The notes beneath the pieces were generated by a model. That model was not told where the DNA came from. It searched no databases and saw only the letters and a program-made list of their open reading frames with translations. DNA of 64,000 bases. It comes from Amphiduros pacificus (taxonomy: Eukaryota; Annelida; Polychaeta; Phyllodocida; Hesionidae). A program made the position numbers and the translations under genes. The stretch lies in NCBI GenBank assembly GCA_949316495.1, contig OX439002.1, positions 16,858,001 to 16,922,000 on the forward strand, read 5' to 3'. Positions 29,701 through 40,900 of the stretch are shown here, piece after piece (positions within the stretch are counted from its first letter, which is position 1; the number at the start of each line of letters is the position of its first letter).

Positions 29701-32700
29701 GATCCTTTAAATACCTGATTTGAGCCTAGCTACAGCTAATGGAATTGTTCAAAACTTGAAATTAGCATCATTACTGAGAATTACTGCTGAGGACTTTTAT
29801 TATGGCCTATATCACCATGATTCTCACAGCTGAGGATCACTATTATAACCTGTGTCATTATGGATCTCACAGCTGGGGATCATTATTACAACCTGTGTCA
29901 TGGATCTCTCTGCTGAGGATCATTATTATAACCTGTGTCATTATGGTTCTCACAGCTGAGGATCATTATTATAACCTGTGTCATTATGGATCTCACATCT
30001 GAGGATCATTATTATAACCTGTGTCATTATGGATCTCACAGCTGAGGATCATTATTATAACCTGTGTCATTATGGTTCTCACTGCTGAGGATCATTATTA
30101 CAACCTGTGTCATGGATCTCTCTGCTGAGGATCATTATTATAACCTGTGTCATTATGGATCTCACTGCTGAGGATCATTATTATAATCTGTGTCATTAAG
30201 GATCTCACTGCTGAGGATCATTATTACAACCTGTGTCATTATGGATCTCACAGCTGAGGATCATTATTACAACCTGTGTCATTATGGATCTCACAGCTGA
30301 GGATCATTATTATAACCTGTGTCATTATGGTTCTCACTGCTGAGGATCATTATTACAACCTGTGTCATGGATCTCTCTGCTGAGGATCATTATTATAACC
30401 TGTGTCATTATGGATCTCACTGCTGAGGATCATTATTATAATCTGTGTCATTAAGGATCTCACTGCTGAGGATCATTATTACAACCTGTGTCATTATGGA
30501 TCTCACAGCTGAGGACCATTATTATAACCTGTGTCATTATGGATCTCACAGCTGAGGATAGTTATCTAACCTGTGTCATCATGGTTTCTACTGTTGAGGA
30601 TCATTATTACAACCTGTGTCATTATGGATCTCACAGCTGAGGATCATTATTACAACCTGTGTCATTATGGATCTCACTGCTGAGGATCATTATTATAACC
30701 TGTGTCCTTATGGATCTCACAGCTGAGGATCATTATTATTACTTGTGTCATTATGGATCTCACAGCTGAGGATCATTATTATAACCTGTGTCATTATGGA
30801 TCTCACTGCTGAGGATCATTATTATAACCTGTGTCATTATGGATCTCACAGCTGAGGATCATTATTATAACCTGTGTCATTATGGATCTCACTGCTGAGG
30901 ATCATTATTATAACCTGTGTCATTATGGATCTCACAGCTGAGGATCATTATTATAACCTGTGTCATTATGGATCTCACTGCTGAGGACCATTATTATAAC
31001 CTTTGTCATTATGGATCTCACTGCTGAGGATTTTTTATCTAACCTGTGTCATCATGGTTTCTACTGTTGAGGATCATCATTACAACCTGTGTCATTATGT
31101 CGCCCTGGTGATATTCCCCATAAGAACTGATATGAGCATTTTGGTTTAAACACAGATATAAGGATGGCAAAATTCTCCCGAGGTTCTTGGCTATAACGCT
31201 ACAATTATCTTTCCCACAAAACTAGGCCCAAACAATTTTAATCTTATAGATTTACAAACATTTCACAAGATTTTCCTTTCACCACCCATTTCACCTCCCA
31301 TCTTGTCGGTTTACATAATAATATTTTAAAATGTATATAGGAAAAGATCTGGGTATTGGAGACAGGGTTTCTAGCTGGCTAAATGACTAAATGGCTTAAT
31401 GACACCTGACCTACACATTCTGATTGCATTCAAGCTTGACAGACATTATTTGTGTATTTATGAAGATCAGTGCTTTTCATTTGAGTCAAAATGTATTAAA
31501 TTAAATAATCAATGATAACTTGTGGACTTTTGAAGTCATCTGTAAAATGATTCCAACGCATAAAAATATATTGCATATTGATTTGATGAATGGTATATTT
31601 GTATGAATAACATTTCAAGGCCATCTCCCAAATGGTTTTTCAGTAAAATTAGCATTATTGCACCAACACAAAGGTCAGTGTTACTTTACATTCATAATTC
31701 TATAAATCACTACTCACAAAAACAGAGGCATATTGAAACTTTAAATTTTATACAAAAATATAAGAATAAAGCCTCAACAGTTTTTATCTCATTGTGGTTG
31801 TTCCCACTAAAATTATATAATGTGAATTAACATGACTAGGTTTTTTATGAAGAGTTGTCCATTGCTGGGAGGTTTCTTCCACTAGTGTAGATGTAAGCTG
31901 AGGATGTCATTTGTTTTTTCCGAGTTAACTTATTGATATAAACTAGAAAGGTTTCTCTTTTTATTTACATGTAAACTGCGTTTTTTTCTCTCATGTAGAT
32001 GTAAGTTTCGGATCCAAGTTAACCAATATGAATATAACGTCAGCATATACCAGCTGTTAGTACATTTATTCATGTTAACATATATTTCAAAATAAGGAGC
32101 AAATTATTCAAAGGACCATCCACCTCCCCAATGCTTACAAGTATGATTCAATAAATATTTTATGATATTTTTGTCCAATATGTCCAACGTATTATGCACC
32201 AAGTGTTCAATTTTGTTATTATCAGTGTTTAGGCTAATAAATAGGACATAAATTTAATTCAAAATGACAGGATAGGTAATGTCAAGAAATTACAATTAAA
32301 GTTTCTGAACACAAAACTACTTGCCAGCCAAATTAGGCAGTGAAGGGTTAAAAACAAGTAGCAAACACTCTATCACCCCTGATGGCAAAGGAAAGATCAA
32401 TTTTCATGCACAGATCACATTAAAATGTAATTCTAGCAGTTTTCTATGGAAAATTCATTTTATTATGAAGTATGATAGTGCCATATTTCATAACATTAAT
32501 GGTGCCTTGCATAAGAGAAGGTACACAAAAGGAGCCATCATTGTTATTCTATGATCAGCATATACCGTAGGTAGAGACCAAGTCTGCCTTAAATACCAAC
32601 TGTTATATCAGATGTATAAACAGAGCACACAAAACATTACTATATGATGAGTCTAATGATTGTGAATTTAATTATGATTAATCTTAAGGTAGAAATGAAC

Positions 32701-35700
32701 ATGGGATGGTAAAAAGTTAATGTTAGATTTTTAAAAATTAATTCTCATGATAATTATTGCAATATTTATTGTTAATTAGTTGTTAATTTTACAAGGTAAG
32801 GTTTTAAAATGCCAAAAGCAAAACAAAATAATATGTTGTCTCTTATCTGAGCTGGCAAATATTGTATGATTTAAATATTGTAACCTTCACATTTAAGTTA
32901 AAGTCAAAATGCATTCAGTAATGCAGGAGTGAACTTGGCCAATCCTAAAAAAAGATGAAATGGAGATAGAAGGTTGATCAAGGAAATAGAGAATATGGAG
33001 GAAATCTAGCTTGCTACTGATGTTAAACCAGTAGTTGCCATTAATATCTGATGTTACCTTGTGCAGCATCCTGTTCCTGTCTTGTATTTCCTATCTGTTT
33101 TCTATTTCAAACAACAAATCATTTTTCCATTTTCCTTTTCAGAGAGATTCTAATAGAAGAACTGTGTCAGTTTAAGTAGACTTGTCAAAAGCTAATCCTC
33201 ATGAGACGCATTTAATTTTCAAAGCAGGACTAATTTTGAATTATATTTCCCAGAATTCTTTTGTAGCCTATGAGACTGACTCAATCAAATGTATACATGG
33301 GTAAAAATTATAATATCTATTGAGGGTGGAGAAACAGTCTAGCTATTTGGTTGCTTTGAGCATAATGAGGAAAAAAAACTCATTTAGCCAGATGATCAAT
33401 GAAATAACAATATTATTACATATCTACAGTAGTTTTTATGAATATCAATGTGTTGTAAATTTATAGATATAACAAGAAGATATATATTTTAACAGCAAGC
33501 AGGCAAAATTTTATGGGGAGGAGAATGGTACAATCCAAAGATTACAATAAACAAATGCTGGTTCATTGAATGACAAACTCTTAAATATTAATGTTTTTTT
33601 CCCACTTGTCTAAATTATTATTTGAGAAATACCTTCACAATATTGAGCAGACTATTAAAAATCACAACAAGAATCACTGACACTCTCTTTGGGTTGCTAC
33701 AAGATTGCCACTGAACTGACTGCCTTCACATTGTGGGTGAAACAAAAGTGTTTTGAAAAGTTCAAAACTGATGTGGACCAGTGCAGACCTGATCAGACCC
33801 TACAAGCTCCTGGCAAACTATTGCAGACCACCTCACATGTTTTCCCATTCTGAACACAAATATCAGATGTTTTCAATGTCAGATGGTTGAAATTCATGCA
33901 CGGTAATAGATCGTGAATGTGTGACTATGGCTTAACACAATTACTCAATGCATAAATGATTGAAACATCACACACATCACAAGCATTCAAACAAATTCAT
34001 TGTGATTCAAATCCCCTCAACATTTTTTTGAAAACATCATGATCAAGATAGCATGGTTTGGTATTAACATAATTACTTGTCATTATCCATTTGATATGTA
34101 CACCCAGTGATCAAACTGATTAGGAGCAACCCTCCAGCTATGGTCCTCATCTCTGTTCAAATAAAACCCACAACTTTACGATGATCATCTGATATAATAT
34201 GCTTATATGTAATCATCTATATTTGAACAGTGCTCTATTATCACACAAAATATATCATGTCCTTCATCTAATCTATGTTAATCATAATTTAAGAAAATTG
34301 ACTGTCATTCAAAATTAAGAGATCACAAAAAAACAGAAAAAAGGATACATGTATTTAGCTTTAATGTACACAATATGCTCTTGAGAACTGATGCTTTCAG
34401 AAATTCAGTAAGCTTTGAGGCAGAACAAAAGGTAGGTACAGGAGGAATATAAATCAATGATGTATACAGCAGGCAGACACTAAATACTCATATGCCTCAT
34501 GACTTGCTAAATAGTTAGTTCCATATTACTCATTGCCATTCTCTAACACAATACACATTTTGACATAGTAATCACTGTAATCATAATAATTAACACACCA
34601 CCACAGTCACACTGCTGAGACATATTATGTATTTCACCTGACTGGAGATGCTTATCAGAGTTTACTTATAGATCCAATAAGCATTATATATAAATGTAAT
34701 ATTTGCAATTGAAACTCCTTGTTGCAACTGTTTGTATTCTTGTATATAAATACTATAACTGAAACATAATTTGCTGTTTAGTTCCAACTGACTCCCCGAG
34801 ATGTAGATTATCTGGGCAACAGCCAAAAAAATAAGCAATTGTGAAGTAACACCAAACAACAATATACCTGCCCTCAGCATCTCCATTCTTCTCTCTCATC
34901 TCAAATTCAGCCCTCCTGCTCAACATTGCTACCTAGTACCCATTATGCTGTGGTTTTTTTATACTCTATAGTGTCCTGTCTTGATCCCAAGCATTCAGCC
35001 AAAGATGTAGATGAAATGCAAGTTTACCACTGACTTCACTTCACTTGTTGTTCTAATTATAATATGATTATTTTAATATGAAACTTGAATATCTTCTATT
35101 TTCACTTGAGCAGTCCTTCATTTTTACATTATACACAGGAGTTGTTTTTTTTTCTTCAAGAACTTTTTTTGTCAATTCAATGAGATATACAAAAAAGCTT
35201 TTTTCCTGTTAATTTATACTTCAAACATAGAATATCAGCCATTTATAAGAGGTTAATACATCTGCTCCAAGCGACTTGTCTCATCTAACATGTGTATACA
35301 ACTAGCACTGTTGATAAACAGAGAGTTTTTAGTGTGTAAACTGGATCTCAGTTTCACAGCACACAATGATAGGGGAGTGTTCCATATCACCTGTGATGCC
35401 TTACTGTGCTTACCCTCAATGATATCTAAAATTAGCTTCATCAATTGAAACCTTAAATATTTGTCTTGCTGTGCTGCATTCAAGCTCTCGATTATGTCAC
35501 TTTTATATTTTTAAATACTTCATTTTTTGAAAGGTCCTGTTTTTTTTGTGTGTTTCTTAGACATATTTGTTGTGGAAAGAGTAATATTGAACAAGAACTT
35601 TCACAATTGGATCTTATATTCAGTGCTCTAATAATTTCATTAATTTTTAGACAAAATACATTTATGTATCTTCCATAATTAAAAAATCATCTCTGAAATG

Positions 35701-37593
35701 AAATGATACCAAAGTGGTGGAAGTGGTTGTTCTTTAGTTAGTGAAGTAGCTTTGGGACATGCTGACCATCCACCATGCCTAATAACACATACCATTGTAT
35801 GAATACAATCAAATCTGTCCGCTTCACACATTCCAATGCTGTCTATACTAAACCAACCAAATCAATGATATATTGAGGACTCTGTATCAAATTAGACACT
35901 TGAACAAAGCCAAAACTGTTCACAATTTTCAAAAAAGATTTCAACTTTTTAACTCTCTGCTAATCTTGTTGCCTACATGAATAAAAATTTCACAATAAAA
36001 TAGATCACAGAACCAGAAGTCAAGGCAATCACTGGTGTGTGACAGGCAAGTTGAGAATTGTAATTTGACCATGTTAATAGGTTGCAGTCTGTTTAATCAA
36101 AGTACTATTCAAATATTTTCTGTTCATTTTCCCATGAGCATAAAATGAGCATGGTGAACATAATCTCAAGCAAAGGACAAAAAATTAATTGATCAATGTT
36201 ATCATAACAATATTATGAATTACATGTGCAAGTTAGCACTGCTCAGAAACACTCCAATAAAAATGTGAATGTGTACTCACATGAATTCATGGACATCAAT
36301 CAAAGAATGCATGTACATGAACATGAATTTATGCCGATACACATTAATATATGCCTCAAATCAAATAGATCTAAGAGAAAATAGCTTTTACACAAGTCAT
36401 TATCCTATTGCCAATTTTTATGATGCTTTTCATGCTTTCATTACATTTTGGTCCAACAAGATTGCTAAATATAGAAGTAGAACTTAGAACAGTAAAGTAA
36501 TAATACATTTGTCTAATAAATTGATAAGAATAAAGTTAATTCTCCCTCTCTGCTCTGTCTTAGCCACTCCTCTCTGCCTTCAGATTTTACACAATACACT
36601 CATATAAAAACTGCACAACTAAAGGGCAAAAGTGTTGATATTGGCTTTTTTTGTGAATGATGGGAATCTAAAATGTCTCTCCAATTTATATGTATGTTAT
36701 AAACATACATATATCTTTAAGTACCAATTAATCAACAAAACTATTTGAATATTAAATTAAATGTCAACATTGCTAAGTTTTCTTCCTTGATTATAACAGT
36801 TTGGTCAATACAATTTTTTTTAATGTTACATGCACTGTTGTAACCAGTTGAAATTTTTTTCTTTATCCCTGAATGTTCTTTAAAAAGCACAGATTTTGTA
36901 CAGTGTTGTATTGTAATTCAATAATATAATAAAGTAATGTTCCAATTTCAGATAAAGATAATATTCTTGGCTCATGAAATCTCCAAATGTGCATGACACA
37001 AACTTTAAAAAGATGATGGATATCAAGATATGGATATCATAGTAAAAAATGCTACTGTAAACCAAGGGATAAGTTTTTATCCTCGTGTAAATTTAAATAT
37101 CCTTGGCCATAGGACAGTCATGTTTCTTATCAACAATTCTGCCTAACACTGACCATGCTGTCAGTGTCACCGTGGTCTGTGCTTCAATACACATAAATTT
37201 TGACAGCTGTCACAGAAAAAGATTGTTGTTCTAAATGTCTGTCACACTGGCCAATTGATCTTCACACATTTTTGTTTCGTATGCAATATTGTTTGAACCT
37301 TTTGCCTCAATATTTTTCAAACCTCATCAGATTATCGGCTTCCTATGTTGAATTTCGCGGATAATTGCAGTCCAAACAACCTGTGAATCTCGATACGCAG
37401 TGTTTACGCCCACCTACCAAAAGACCTGGTTGGTAGTCACCAGACAGCATCAATTTTAAAATAAACACCTCAGTTTGTTGCCCTGGTACGTAAGCTTCAT
37501 GTTGAATACAAATCTTACCTTTTCTTTGGTCCTGCCAACCCGTTTTTGAAAAACTTTTGCGAAGGTACCTCCTTTAGATCCACCATCCGCCAT
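24201..37593 (-). CDS. AMPH/BIN1-like: Amphiphysin/BIN1-family N-BAR protein, first three coding exons (partial)
   Basis: Coding exons on the minus strand are 37593-37519 (25 codons, phase 0), 25192-25112 (27 codons, phase 0) and 24255-24201 (18 codons plus 1 nt). All junctions are GT-AG: donors GTAAGA, GTAAGT, GTAAGT and acceptors TTGTTCAG, CTTTTCAG. The product begins [20 protein letters not shown], continues [20 protein letters not shown], and then has [14 protein letters not shown]. This matches the start of amphiphysin/BIN1 (compare MAEMGSKG...VQKKL...EKVLQKLGKADETKDEQF). Residues 1 to about 33 correspond to the amphipathic helix 0 and the rest to BAR helix 1, which bind and bend membranes in endocytosis and muscle T-tubules. 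Intron 1 is 12.3 kb and intron 2 is 856 bp. Remaining BAR and SH3 exons are not seen, so the gene probably leaves the window on the left. Its start codon is 325 bp from that of divergent PSMD3. Confidence 0.9.
25587..26061 (+). mobile_element. TTAA-flanked MITE, copy A (475 bp)
   Basis: The element lies between TTAA at 25583-25586 and TTAA at 26062-26065. Its ends are inverted repeats: AGCTTTTAGGAAATCA on the left and TGATTTCATGAAAGCT on the right. The interior shares long similarity with copies at 48653 and 55437, including ACAGGCCTC-GCAAGCCAA, TTAGTAGGTGTTTGATC, GATGATTTGGATTTTAGC and GGAAAAAGTGCTTGAAAATC. There is no coding capacity. TTAA duplication is typical of piggyBac and Kolobok elements, but no autonomous relative is present to decide. 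It sits in amphiphysin intron 1. Confidence 0.8.
26066..29784. other. Amphiphysin intron 1, right of MITE A
   Basis: Apart from the (TA)n tract at 26651-26741, no feature is recognised. Open frames at 27512-27838 (minus) and 28896-29207 (plus), each just over 100 codons, have no recognisable domain and no start or splice context that I trust; they are treated as chance frames. Confidence 0.4.
26651..26741. repeat. (TA)n microsatellite, about 90 bp
   Basis: An uninterrupted run of alternating A and T inside intron 1 of the amphiphysin gene. Such tracts form cruciforms easily and are commonly length-polymorphic. A shorter, impure (CA)(TA) tract lies near 27095-27115. Confidence 0.98.
29785..31099 (+). 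repeat. 43-bp minisatellite, about 31 units, with higher-order structure
   Basis: The unit is GATCTCACAGCTGAGGATCA then TTATTATAACCTGTGTCATT then ATG. Spacing of the GCTGAGG word is 43 bp, except after a variant (CATGGATCTCTCTGCTGAGG) that gives 39 bp. The variants recur in order: the six-unit block starting near 30025 is repeated starting near 30282, a shift of about 256 bp. A diverged unit with TCATCATGGTTTCTACTGTT occurs at both about 30575 and 31048. Units alternate between CAGCTG and CACTGCTG forms. It lies in amphiphysin intron 1 and is non-coding. Confidence 0.95.
31100..37518. other. Amphiphysin intron 1, proximal part
   Basis: About 6.4 kb of AT-rich sequence between the minisatellite and the donor of exon 1. 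No exon, RNA gene or repeat family was recognised. First introns often carry enhancers, but nothing in the sequence identifies one here. Confidence 0.4.
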
Positions 37594-37918
37594 CTTCAAG
37601 CTTTCGACTGCTCTCAAGGGGCACCTGCCGCCAAAATAAGGCGTTCTGATTGGTCAAAAATATTTTTTCTGGGGAGAGAATTGATGCTAATTATTTGACT
37701 CTATTTATTTTATTTTGTGTAAATTCTTTTTAAATAAAATATTAGCGAGAATATAGATCATATAGATCGAAATTAATCTAATGATCTTTTTTTAAATCTG
37801 AAATTTTATTCAGCCCGTAACATATATTCCGCCATGTTGTGACTCTGCAAACTCACGCCGGTAAAGAGAGAGATACCTTTGTTTTCTTGTGTTTTGTCGG
37901 TTCACATAAACAGCGTTC
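37594..37918. promoter_or_regulatory. Bidirectional promoter between amphiphysin and PSMD3
   Basis: Only 325 bp separates the two divergent start codons, so both promoters and 5' leaders must overlap or abut here. A CCAAT box in inverted form, GATTGGTCA, lies at 37648-37656, with a GC-richer CTGCCGCCAAAATAAGG stretch just left of it at about 37626-37642. There is no clear TATA box at a conserved distance. PSMD3's leader has a two-codon upstream frame (ATG TTG TGA at about 37834) and an in-frame stop 12 bp before the chosen start. Transcription start sites cannot be placed from sequence alone. Confidence 0.7.
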
Positions 37919-40900
37919 ATGAAGAAAGAGACACTTAGCGAAATTCCACTATCTCCTGACTTGAGAAAGACAAAAATGGGGAAGGAGGAACCGGCTGATG
38001 TTGAAATGAAAGACGTAGAAACTCCGGCTGCCGACAATGAAGAACCCAAGAAAGATGCTGATTTGCTCACTTTGGAGGGTAAAAACATATAATAATTATG
38101 CAAATATGAGACTCTCATCTATTTAACGATTATAAAAATGTTAGTCTTGGCACACTTGGTGATCCTTCCAGTTTTTGATAAAATGGATTGAAAAGAATTG
38201 AAGTTATACAAACTTTTCTACTTTGCTGATTCATTCTGTCAGACACAAATTCAAAATGGAGTCAGCTTTCAACAACAATAAAATCTCATCCCTGCTCTTC
38301 ACCAAACACATATTGCAATTGAAAGCTTACCTTCATTTTATAATTTTTGTTTATTTAAGATTTTGAAAATGATATGGTTTTACATAGGTTGTAAAGCTGA
38401 CTGAGGTATGCCAACATTCCACAATATATTTACCCTTCAGTGTGCTATTATCATCCTACTTTCTTTCTCAATGATACATTTCAATTGACCCTCAACAACA
38501 GCCTTACCAGTATATGATTGTTGGCTTTGTTGAGACTGTTTATTTTATAATGTAAAATGTTAACGTCTTTAAATTTGGTGCTAAAACTTCAGTTAAAGGA
38601 AGCATCAGCTTTTCAAAAATACAATTAATTATTACTCGTGAGGGACCAGTTTTCCGTTGCAACCAATAATCGCCGATTACAGCGGCTAAGCTGGAGAGGA
38701 CCCTTGTAGCCGCTGCCAGTCACGGTCTACTTCATCGGCGGTAACTGGTCTAGCACGAGTAGCAACAAAGAAAATGTGTTTTAGCAGTCAATGACCGGTT
38801 CACCTTCATGCTAGGATGGTACCTGAATCCTTTTGTTACATAGTTATCAAATATCTTCAAAAAAATAAATGCAGGGCACTAAATTTTATACTTTATACTT
38901 CTCTTTCTTTGTACCTATACTGTTAGAGACTATTTTGCGATGAAAAATATGCTAATGGGCTCAGCCAAGGGGAAGTGAACATTAACATGAAAAAGTGAAA
39001 CTCAAAATATGTGCTTCTTTTAAATTGTACCTTATAAACTAAAAACTGTAGTTTCTGAAACTGTTTTATTTTTTTCTCTACCCTTATTGGTTGCGAAATA
39101 ATCACAATTTGTTTAAGACCCTATTTTGTTGGTTCATTTTGCTGTCTGTCGTCGTTTTTCTATCAATTTAGAAAATATGGTGTATTTTATTAGAAATCAC
39201 ATGCAAAGTAGTGGAAATGGGACTTTAATAAAGTTGAGATGCTATGTTATCATTATTTAAAGTCAAATTCTTGGCACACAAGTCTAAAGATGTTTTGGGG
39301 GGAAAACTTTAAAATATGAATTTGTCCCTCCGTTACATGTCCCTCCGTTACAAAAAATATTGAAATTTTTACCTCATGCTATAATGCATATCACAAGGAA
39401 TGTGAAACTTTCTAGAAGTAAGGTGCTTATAGTGAAGTATCATAACCTTCTGTATGCTTTATGAAACTCATTTAATTTTTGGTTGATTTTATATGAAGAA
39501 AACCTGTCCCTCCGTTACTAGTAACGGAGGGACAAATGTTCAGGTTCATGCAAGTTGTTATTATTTCAGTTAATTGCCAGAAATTTTTATTTTTTAAAGT
39601 GGTTTATGTCAAGTGGAAATGGACACAAACAATTTATTTGGTTAAACATGTATTGGTTGGCTAATATGTGGTCTGTCACCTGAGAGACAATAGACACTTC
39701 ATGTTTATACTCGTGCATCAATCAACATGGTCATTGATACATAATTATATTTCCCTGTCTACATACTCATGTATTATAAACACTGGTTTTCAATACTGTC
39801 TGAGTTTATGGCAAAAAAAATCATATTTGTTTGCATTGGTACTTTAGTCAGAGGAAGAAAGCCACCAGCTGACCTGCACTGGGTACACAAGCTGTCCCAT
39901 CAGAGACAACACAATTGCTGTTTGATAGGTGTGATTCCTTGTGACACTTTGTAACTGTTTGATCTTGTCAAAGTATCTAATTTACCTGACAAATCCATTC
40001 TTAGGGATAATGCAGTGTTCCTGGCTTACAGTTAGGATAACACAAGGCTAAGAACATGATGATGTAATGGAATGAGTTGTGTGTGTCATCCTTATGATGA
40101 CCAAAATGACCATGATACAAGTGCATGTGCATTTCATTTGATAGCTGTAAATTCCCTCCACTTATCTAAAACCTGAACATAGCTGCCAATCTTAATCTTA
40201 TTCAGCTACTTTCTGCCGTCATTATACCTCATGTCCGTCATATCTTTCTGTTAATATTTTCACTTTTCACTCAGGCCTGGACATTAGCATAACCTTTAAA
40301 GCTTGGCTTCCATTTTAAGTCTTAGTCTTCAAAAACATAAAAAGTATGCATTTCTAAGCATTGTTAAACTCATATTTTCTCCAACTTGTAGATAATTTAC
40401 ACTTGTGGATAATTTAGACTCATAAAATGTCCAAATTCTGTTTAATGTGGCAGGTCAGTACCACGGTCACCTTTGTCACATGGTTATTTTGACCACAATC
40501 CATCCTTAGTACCCAGTTGTCATTTGTGGTGTGTATTTGGTCTTTGTTACTTATGTTATTTCATTCAATTTATTCTGTAAATTTATTCTGTCAAGTTCAT
40601 AAAGATTTAGCACCTAAATAGTACATGTACAGTTTGCTACAGAAGTTACTTGTTGACAAGATTACAGTTGAACATTTGTGTCCCTCCGTTACTATTTTCT
40701 GCTGTCCCTCCGTTACGACAATATTTCTTTAATAAATAAATCAGTGTTAATGTTATAAACTTGATATTTTGGTATTTACTACTTAGGTATGTGTAGATGA
40801 TATATGATATAGTGATTTTTAAGAATATTCATAAGAACTTTATGTTAAGCCTGTTTTGCTACATGACTCCAAAGCTGCTGTTCAAAAGTGTCCCTCCGTT

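Noticed and set aside
29802-30002. 66-codon open frame in the minisatellite
   Set aside because: Repeat read-through: the unit is 43 bp, so any frame shifts through all three phases.
29785-31099. CRISPR-like regular repeat array
   Set aside because: Units are contiguous with no unique spacers, and the host is an animal genome. It is a minisatellite.
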